NCBI RefSeq assembly: GCF_001598035.1
Contig: NZ_CP014835.1
Location: forward strand, 1,401,001-1,465,000
Direction: 5' to 3'
From: Streptococcus halotolerans
GTDB lineage: Bacteria; Bacillota; Bacilli; Lactobacillales; Streptococcaceae
Length of the DNA: 64,000 bases
A model generated the notes under the pieces. The model was not told where the DNA came from and made no database searches. It worked only from the letters and a program-made list of their open reading frames with translations. Both the position numbers and the translations under genes were made by a program. Positions 58,040 to 64,000 of the stretch are shown here, piece by piece. The first letter of the stretch is position 1. The number at the start of each line of letters is the position of its first letter.

Positions 58040-60445
58040 TTATCGTCGACTATTTCTTTTTGTATTATTCGATTGGTTACCACCACCAGTAATACTACTC
58101 CAAGCTTTTTGATAGTCACTATCAGTACCACCAATACCGAAGCGGTAAGTCATATTACCAGCACCATTTTTTGCCCAGTAACTGGTTGTTGTATTTCCAC
58201 TGATCGTGTAACGTCGACCATTTTCCGATGCCGTTCCAGGTTTTAATCCAGTTTGCTTATTGACAGTAGATTTTATCACACTTGAATCAAGAGAGAATTT
58301 CTGACCACCGTCAAAGGCATTAGGATCAGCCTGATTAATGGCATTCACAAGATTCGCTAAATAATTCGAATGGTTGTCATAGCCTGTCAATTTTCCTAAA
58401 GAGGTATTGTTATCATGACCAGCCCATGATGCCAATGATACCTTAGGTGTTGACACAGATAGCCATGCATCTGAATAATCATTTGTTGTCCCTGTTTTAC
58501 CTATCCAATCGTTATTAGCCAACGACCCATTCAATGAGCGCAATCGACTCATAAACTGAGTAGTCGTGCCTGAATCAAGTGGCCCGCGAAGCAAGTCCTG
58601 TAAAATCGTTGCTGTGGCTTTAGAGAAAACCTGGACAGATTCCGCTTTGTGCTGATAAATAACTTTGCCTTCATTGTCAGTAATCTTATCAACCATATAA
58701 CCTTTAACATAGGCGCCATTATTAGCAATCATTTGATAACCATTTGCTAACTGTTCAACAGTCATGTCAATACCACCACCAAGTGGTAAACTTTCGATAT
58801 CATAGTTATCAATAGAAACTCCCATCTTGGTCATATAATCTTCAACATCAACACCCTTGTCTCGTAAAAGTTTATAAGTCCAAAAAGCAGGAATATTCCA
58901 AGAAGTATTCAAAGCTTCTTGGAGAGTAACCATTGCTGTCCCTTCATTATCAACGTGCATGATTTTTTGACCACTCGAGTAAGTTGTCGGATAGTTTGAC
59001 AACATAGTGGCACTTCCCATTAAGCCTTGGTCAATAGCTGGTCCATAAGCAATCAAGGGCTTAATAGTAGATCCTGGCGATCTTTTCGTATCAAAAGCAT
59101 GATTGTTTTGATTGGTCGTATAATCACGTCCACCAATAAAGCCGAGAATGGCTCCAGATTTATTATCTATTAAAACATTTCCAACTTCTGTACGCCCAGT
59201 TCCATCATCTAAAAGGTTTCCATACTGGTTAACAGCATTTTGCATAGCTTCATAAATAGGCTTATTAATGGTTGTCGTTACTTGATAGCCCCCCGATTGG
59301 AGTTCCTCTAACGCACGCTCTTCATAAGCAACCTTAGTAGCATCATTTTTCAAATCTTGAGCAGAAACCCCATCTTTTTTGATCAAATACTCATACATTA
59401 TCTTCTGTGCTTCTTCCATCACAGAATAATAAAGGTAATCATGCTTAGATGCCGCCACAGTATCCGAAGCAATAAAATCCTGTTTTAAATCATAAGATTT
59501 ATAAGAATGATACTCACTCTTAGTAAGATAACCTTCTCGATACATATTGTATAAAACATTACTTGCTCGCGTTAAACCAAATGATAACTCTTCATCAGAT
59601 TTCAAACGACCATCCCCACTATAAGGAGAATAAACAATTGGACTTTGTGGTAGACCAGCAATAAAAGCTGCTTGCGGAACAGTCAACTCCGCAGCAGACT
59701 TACCAAAAATACCTTGCGCAGCTTCTTCAACACCAGCAATATTTTGTCCCTTGTTATTTCGTCCAAACGGAGATACGTTCAGATAAGACGTCAAAATAGC
59801 ATCCTTATCCATATCTTTTTCCAAAGAAAGAGCATAGATAATTTCTTTAGCTTTACGCTTAAAAGTCGGGTCATCCCCAAGAATTTGCTGCTTCAAGAGT
59901 TGCTGAGTCACAGTAGAGCCACCACTGGACTCTCCAATCCCTAGAAGCGATGACATCAGAGCCCGAAAGACTGCTTTAGGCACCACACCACGGTGGGTCT
60001 TAAAATTCTCATCCTCAGTTGAAATGATCGCATGCTTGAGATTATCAGAAATAGCATCACTTGCAACCGGTGTACGTAAAAGATCCGTATCAACATCTGA
60101 AATCAATGAACCATCAGAATAAGACAGCTGAGAAATTAGAGAACCCGTTTCAACTTTCTTAATCAGCTCTGCTTTATCCGGAACTTGAACACCATCAATT
60201 TGACTGGCCAAATACCCAAGTCCAAGACCAGCACCCAACATGGTCAAAAGCAATACAATAATATAAATAAAATTTGATAATAATTTGACGATACGTAAAA
60301 AGATAGATAGACTATCTGCTACAAACCAACCACGATCTGAAGATTTCTTGGTAGAATGATTTGTTTTATGTCTCGGCCCTTTAATAGAAAGGCTCTGCTT
60401 TCCCTTATGTAACCAAGTACGTGCTTTTTTCTTAAAATTAGACAT
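58040..60445 (-). CDS. pbp1b: Penicillin-binding protein 1B
   Basis: The 801-residue class A PBP makes and cross-links peptidoglycan. Starting at 60445 ([11 protein letters not shown]) with GAGGT upstream, it has a cytoplasmic basic region, one membrane segment (about 70-100), a glycosyltransferase domain with [13 protein letters not shown] and [12 protein letters not shown], and a transpeptidase domain with SPGSTIKP (active Ser), SWN and KTGTTND. The C-terminus is a Gly/Asn/Ser-rich tail ending KRNSRR. A start 27 codons earlier, at 60526, has no ribosome site. It is divergent from tyrS. Confidence 0.93.
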   Translation of the reverse strand: MSNFKKKARTWLHKGKQSLSIKGPRHKTNHSTKKSSDRGWFVADSLSIFLRIVKLLSNFIYIIVLLLTMLGAGLGLGYLASQIDGVQVPDKAELIKKVETGSLISQLSYSDGSLISDVDTDLLRTPVASDAISDNLKHAIISTEDENFKTHRGVVPKAVFRALMSSLLGIGESSGGSTVTQQLLKQQILGDDPTFKRKAKEIIYALSLEKDMDKDAILTSYLNVSPFGRNNKGQNIAGVEEAAQGIFGKSAAELTVPQAAFIAGLPQSPIVYSPYSGDGRLKSDEELSFGLTRASNVLYNMYREGYLTKSEYHSYKSYDLKQDFIASDTVAASKHDYLYYSVMEEAQKIMYEYLIKKDGVSAQDLKNDATKVAYEERALEELQSGGYQVTTTINKPIYEAMQNAVNQYGNLLDDGTGRTEVGNVLIDNKSGAILGFIGGRDYTTNQNNHAFDTKRSPGSTIKPLIAYGPAIDQGLMGSATMLSNYPTTYSSGQKIMHVDNEGTAMVTLQEALNTSWNIPAFWTYKLLRDKGVDVEDYMTKMGVSIDNYDIESLPLGGGIDMTVEQLANGYQMIANNGAYVKGYMVDKITDNEGKVIYQHKAESVQVFSKATATILQDLLRGPLDSGTTTQFMSRLRSLNGSLANNDWIGKTGTTNDYSDAWLSVSTPKVSLASWAGHDNNTSLGKLTGYDNHSNYLANLVNAINQADPNAFDGGQKFSLDSSVIKSTVNKQTGLKPGTASENGRRYTISGNTTTSYWAKNGAGNMTYRFGIGGTDSDYQKAWSSITGGGNQSNNTKRNSRR

Positions 60446-60484
60446 AAAATACCTCAATAGCATTATACCAAACTTCTGTATAGC

Positions 60485-60514
60485 TTGCATGGGACAAAGT
60501 ATTTCTGATATAAT
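60485..60514 (+). promoter_or_regulatory. Promoter of tyrS
   Basis: TTGCAT (60485-60490) and an extended -10 TGATATAAT (TATAAT at 60509-60514) are 18 bp apart. The leader of about 28 nt is too short for a T-box. Confidence 0.75.
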
Positions 60515-60548
60515 GAGTGCTAACACAAAACTTATTTTGGAGGCTTAT

Positions 60549-61805
60549 ATGAATATTTTTGAAGAACTAAAAGAAAGAGGCTTAGTCTTCCAAACGACTG
60601 ATGAAGCAGCCCTCGAGAAAGCATTAACCGAAGGGCAAGTTTCTTTCTACACGGGTTACGATCCAACAGCAGATAGCCTACATTTAGGACATCTGGTTGC
60701 CATTTTAGCAAATCGTCGCCTCCAATTAGCTGGTCACAAACCTTTTGCGCTTGTTGGTGGAGCAACAGGACTTATCGGCGACCCATCATTCAAAGATGCT
60801 GAACGTAGTCTTCAAACCAAAGAAACTGTCGACGGTTGGGTTGTAAAAATTCAAGGACAGCTATCACGCTTTCTGGATTTCGAAAACGGAGATAACAAAG
60901 CTGAAATGGTTAACAACTACGACTGGTTTGGATCAGTCAGCTTTATTGATTTCCTTCGTGATGTGGGCAAATACTTCACTGTGAACTACATGATGAGCAA
61001 AGACTCCGTTAAAAAACGTATTGAGACGGGTATTTCCTACACAGAGTTTGCCTACCAAATCATGCAAGGTTACGATTTTTACGAATTAAATCAAAAGCAT
61101 AACGTGACACTTCAAATCGGTGGCTCTGATCAGTGGGGCAACATGACCGCAGGAACAGAACTTCTTCGTCGTAAAGCTGACAAAACTGGCCACGTTATCA
61201 CTGTGCCACTTATTACTGATGCCACTGGCAAAAAATTTGGTAAATCTGAAGGAAATGCTGTCTGGCTTGATGCCGATAAAACATCTCCTTATGAAATGTA
61301 CCAATTCTGGCTAAACGTTATGGATGATGATGCTGTTCGCTTCTTAAAAATTTTCACCTTCCTATCATTAGATGAAATTGCCGCTATTGAAAAACAATTT
61401 AATGCTGCACGACATGAACGCCTAGCTCAAAAAGTCTTAGCTAAAGAAGTAGTCACTCTAGTTCATGGCGAAGAAGCCTATCGCCAAGCCCTTAACATCA
61501 CTGAACAACTCTTTGCAGGAAATGTTAAAAACTTGTCGGCAACTGAATTAAAACAAGGTCTCAGCAATGTTCCTAACTATGCTGTTCAGACTCAAGATGA
61601 CCTTAATATCGTTGAAATCCTAGTCAAATCAGGCATCTCTTCCTCAAAACGCCAAGCACGTGAAGATGTTCAAAACGGAGCCATCTACATCAACGGTGAT
61701 CGTATTCAAGATTTAACTTATACCCTCTCTGACGATGATAAAATTGATCAGGAATTAACGGTAATCCGCCGTGGTAAAAAGAAATACTTCGTTCTCACTT
61801 ACTAA
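60549..61805 (+). CDS. tyrS: Tyrosyl-tRNA synthetase
   Basis: TyrS charges tRNA-Tyr. Starting at 60549 ([11 protein letters not shown]) after GGAGG it has 418 residues. The class I signature is [12 protein letters not shown] (about residue 40) and the KMSKS-like loop is [10 protein letters not shown] (about 230). The C-terminal S4-type RNA-binding domain ([25 protein letters not shown]) completes it. A start 20 codons upstream, at 60489, would lie inside the promoter. Confidence 0.96.
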   Translation: MNIFEELKERGLVFQTTDEAALEKALTEGQVSFYTGYDPTADSLHLGHLVAILANRRLQLAGHKPFALVGGATGLIGDPSFKDAERSLQTKETVDGWVVKIQGQLSRFLDFENGDNKAEMVNNYDWFGSVSFIDFLRDVGKYFTVNYMMSKDSVKKRIETGISYTEFAYQIMQGYDFYELNQKHNVTLQIGGSDQWGNMTAGTELLRRKADKTGHVITVPLITDATGKKFGKSEGNAVWLDADKTSPYEMYQFWLNVMDDDAVRFLKIFTFLSLDEIAAIEKQFNAARHERLAQKVLAKEVVTLVHGEEAYRQALNITEQLFAGNVKNLSATELKQGLSNVPNYAVQTQDDLNIVEILVKSGISSSKRQAREDVQNGAIYINGDRIQDLTYTLSDDDKIDQELTVIRRGKKKYFVLTY

Positions 61806-61865
61806 GGCAGCAATAGAAAGTATCCCCGCCACTAGCATACTAACCCCAAAAAGTTAGACAAACAA

Positions 61866-61911
61866 TTATTGAAAGGACTTAGCCCTATATTGAACGAGGC
61901 TGAGTCCTTTT
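61866..61911 (-). pseudogene. C-terminal fragment of an IS3-family transposase
   Basis: The minus strand reads KGLSLVQYRAKSFQ and a stop, the typical end of IS3/IS150-group transposases. It is followed by a worn inverted-repeat-like CTAACTTTTTGGGG. Nothing else of the element remains. Confidence 0.6.
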
Positions 61912-62115
61912 CTAACATGCGTCAAGCCTAGCAGAGCTTGTGATGAAAACTATTTTTAAAATGCTAGTCATTGATAGGCCATTGTCTTATTTATGGTGCG
62001 GCATCGACTTCAAAAAGGGACACGAAAGCAATACCTTGTCTGGTATTTTGTTAACAAGAGCTACAATGATAGCATATAAGTAGCTTTAGCGATTTCGGGT
62101 AGAACAATAATTGTA

Positions 62116-62510
62116 GGCTCATTGTTAACTGTAGTGGTATATGAAAAGCTAACATTTGGAGAGAAGCAATTTGTTTTTCTCCTTTTTTGATGTTCAAAGC
62201 AATAAGAATTCTAGCTTTAAAGTTATCAAAGTTATAAAATCCAAAGACATTACGTTTAATAACTTTGATGAAGTTGTTAGTTGCCTCTATTTTATAGTCG
62301 AATGAATTAACTTTGAGAGAAAGAACTGATATGGGGGAAGCACTTGAGTAGGGCGAGGCGAAGGTGACGATGTCCCAGTTACAGCCATCTTTCCACAAAT
62401 GTAACAGCGGATACGATGTTGCCCTAACTGAATTAGAGTCTTATATCCAGCACATTCTAAATAGAGCATTTTAGATTCTTTTTGGAAGTCATATTTCCTT
62501 GTCTGACCTT
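62116..62510 (-). pseudogene. Collapsed ISL3 element
   Basis: Minus-strand pieces match both ends of the intact ISL3 transposases: KYDFQKESKMLYLECAGYK and CYICGKMAV at the start, and EATNNFIKVIKRNVFGF...ILIALNI at the end. About 270 central codons are missing. The left terminal repeat survives as GGCTCATTGTTAACTGTAGTGG at 62116 in worn form (shown here in two parts: GGCTC and CTGTAGTGG). Confidence 0.8.
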
Positions 62511-62861
62511 GCGCAGACGATTCTTAGTCTGAATAACAGCTCTCATAAGATTTAAGTGCTTCAAACTGGCGCTTGATGAGACAGCTCACTTTTTTGGTTT
62601 AATATCGCCACCCTTGCAAGAAGACTTGTGCTTACGACAAATTCGAGCCGTTACGTCCATGATTTTTTACTAACCATTGTATTTTCATCAAAATTCATTT
62701 CTGATTTTTGTTAAGTATAAACACTTTGTTATTGAACATTTATGGTACTCCTCCGGAGATTTTCCCACTGCTAATTTTTGGATGTTTTTGATGCATATAA
62801 AAAGTACTGTTCCTTATAAACAGCACTCAATTATTATAAACCATTACGTTGATGAGGTAGG

Positions 62862-63686
62862 TTAATTTCGATGATGACGTAGTATCGAAAGCAAACTAAC
62901 AACTAGGAAAATTCCAATAAAAATTATCGTAATCGTTGCACTAGCAGGTGTTTCCCAAGTATACGACAATAACACCCCTGACAACATTCCAATAAAACCA
63001 ATTAAAACAGCACTTCCAATAACAGCCTTAAATGATTTACCAATTCGAATACCAATGCTTGCAGGCAATACCATAATCGTTGATACCAGTAAGGCTCCAG
63101 CAGCAGGTATCATCAAAGAAATCGCCACACCTGTAATAATATTGAAAATTAATGACATCACCCGTACTGGAAGACCATCAACTAAAGCGGTGTCCTCATC
63201 GAAAGTTAACATATACATTGGACGAATAAATAAGGCCGTCAATACTAGGACAATGAGAGCGATAATGAATAAAGCAATAACTTGTTCTTGATTGATAGTA
63301 ATAATGGAACCAAACAAGTATTGTTCCAAATTAACCCCAGAAGCATTTTCGGACTTACTAGTAATAATTAAAGAAATTGCCAAGCCCAAGGACATGAGAA
63401 TAGCTGTTGAAATTTCCATATAGTGCTTATATACAACACGTAAGTACTCTAAAAGAATCGATGCTAAAATAACAACTACAACCGTTGTCCAAGTCGTTGA
63501 AACGCCTAGTAAAATACCAAAAGCAACGCCAGCTAGAGACACATGACTTAAAGTGTCACTCATCAAACTTTGACGTCTTAAAATTAAAAATAAGCCAAGT
63601 ATCGGTGCAAACAGACTCATAGCAATAATAGCCAATACTGCTCGCTGCATAAAATCATAGGAGAGCATTTCTAAAATGATATCCAT
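62862..63686 (-). CDS. adcB: Zinc ABC transporter permease AdcB
   Basis: The 274-residue integral membrane protein has about eight hydrophobic segments. Family motifs are RRQSLMSDTLSHVSLAGVAFG (about 36-56) and PAAGALLVSTIMVLPASIG (about 191), as in the ABC-3 permeases for zinc or manganese. It follows adcC by 2 bp. The tyrS neighbourhood matches the adcRCB operon of streptococci, so zinc is the likely substrate. Confidence 0.88.
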   Translation of the reverse strand: MDIILEMLSYDFMQRAVLAIIAMSLFAPILGLFLILRRQSLMSDTLSHVSLAGVAFGILLGVSTTWTTVVVVILASILLEYLRVVYKHYMEISTAILMSLGLAISLIITSKSENASGVNLEQYLFGSIITINQEQVIALFIIALIVLVLTALFIRPMYMLTFDEDTALVDGLPVRVMSLIFNIITGVAISLMIPAAGALLVSTIMVLPASIGIRIGKSFKAVIGSAVLIGFIGMLSGVLLSYTWETPASATITIIFIGIFLVVSLLSILRHHRN

Positions 63687-63688
63687 TT

Positions 63689-64000
63689 TTATCCCTCCTC
63701 ATGAATATTAAAGCAACGCCAAGGAGAAGACTGATCTCTCACCAAATGAATATTTCGATCAGCATATTCAGCAACCTCCTCAGGATCATGCGTTATCATC
63801 AGCACTGCTTTACTATGTTTTTTAGCACTATGATGCATCAGTCTATAAAAATTATCTAAAGTACTTGCATCCATACCTGTTGTCGGTTCATCCAGTACAA
63901 AAATATCAGGATCTGAGGCAAACATCCTAGCAATTACGACACGTTGTTTCTGGCCTCCCGAGAGACTCCCAATACGCTTATGACGACTCTCCCACATACC
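63689..64000 (-). CDS. adcC: Zinc ABC transporter ATPase AdcC (C-terminal part)
   Basis: The visible 104 residues or so include the ABC signature [16 protein letters not shown], Walker [13 protein letters not shown] and the H-loop [14 protein letters not shown]. The start lies beyond the window. It is translationally linked to adcB. The repressor adcR is expected upstream outside the window. Confidence 0.88.
   Translation of the reverse strand, partial: GMWESRHKRIGSLSGGQKQRVVIARMFASDPDIFVLDEPTTGMDASTLDNFYRLMHHSAKKHSKAVLMITHDPEEVAEYADRNIHLVRDQSSPWRCFNIHEEG

Larger units (their letters stand above)
61806..62861. other. Spacer between tyrS and adcB with two IS relics
   Basis: About 1 kb. It contains an IS3-type transposase end (61866-61911) and a collapsed ISL3 element (62116-62510). 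The final 300 bases before adcB show no convincing gene. Confidence 0.65.

Noticed and set aside
60481-60548. T-box leader for tyrS
   Set aside because: The promoter leaves only about 28 nt before the ribosome site, too short for a T-box.
62051-62398. 115-residue minus-strand frame as a gene
   Set aside because: It is the fused end of a collapsed ISL3 transposase with the central part missing.

Overview
The window comes from a low-GC Firmicute and fits the pyogenic group of Streptococcus (S. pyogenes, S. dysgalactiae, S. canis or a close relative). The support is the RpoB/RpoC sequences, a hut histidine-utilisation cluster with an extra formate-tetrahydrofolate ligase, an IS1239-like IS30 element, the comG operon next to rpoC and ackA, and tyrS beside an adc zinc transporter. 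The species cannot be fixed from sequence reading alone.

Layout. 1-860: end of a TPR-rich protein, probably a regulator. 924-2341: intact ISL3-family element. 2377-14254: hut cluster, with hutU-ftcD-fchA-fhs-hutD-permease-hutH-hutG on the minus strand and hutI divergent. Histidine is taken to glutamate either by HutG or by the folate branch FtcD/FchA, with Fhs able to recover ATP. 14407-14477: tRNA-Cys, then an IS30 element and polA. 19147-21594: a GPH-family transporter divergent from a WYL regulator. 21599-23016: second ISL3 copy. 23196-29054: a surface-protein island with a SEC10/PgrA-like LPXTG protein, a second LPXTG protein and two DUF4767-type lipoproteins. 29465-31530: groESL under CIRCE and CtsR sites.

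31692-36499: a small membrane protein, a PTS EIID relic, a Cof phosphatase, then the most interesting locus. It holds an unlisted 22-residue peptide gene with a consensus promoter, an attenuator-like terminator, a ThiF/E1-like enzyme and an ABC exporter, and it looks like a small RiPP (modified peptide) cluster. ssbB with a competence (CIN) box follows.

36958-45108: housekeeping genes (ytpR, thioredoxin, csp, pepA, proC, ackA) and a three-gene XRE/membrane-protein operon with a repeated operator. 45151-48824: comGA-GG with a perfect CIN box. 50415-57743: rpoBC. 58040-61805: pbp1b and tyrS, divergent. 62862-64000: adcB and the end of adcC. Three decayed ISL3 fragments and one IS3 fragment lie in the spacers around rpoC and tyrS.

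The competence genes comG and ssbB share SigX-type CIN boxes. The two intact ISL3 copies are in the same orientation and bracket hut, tRNA-Cys and polA.
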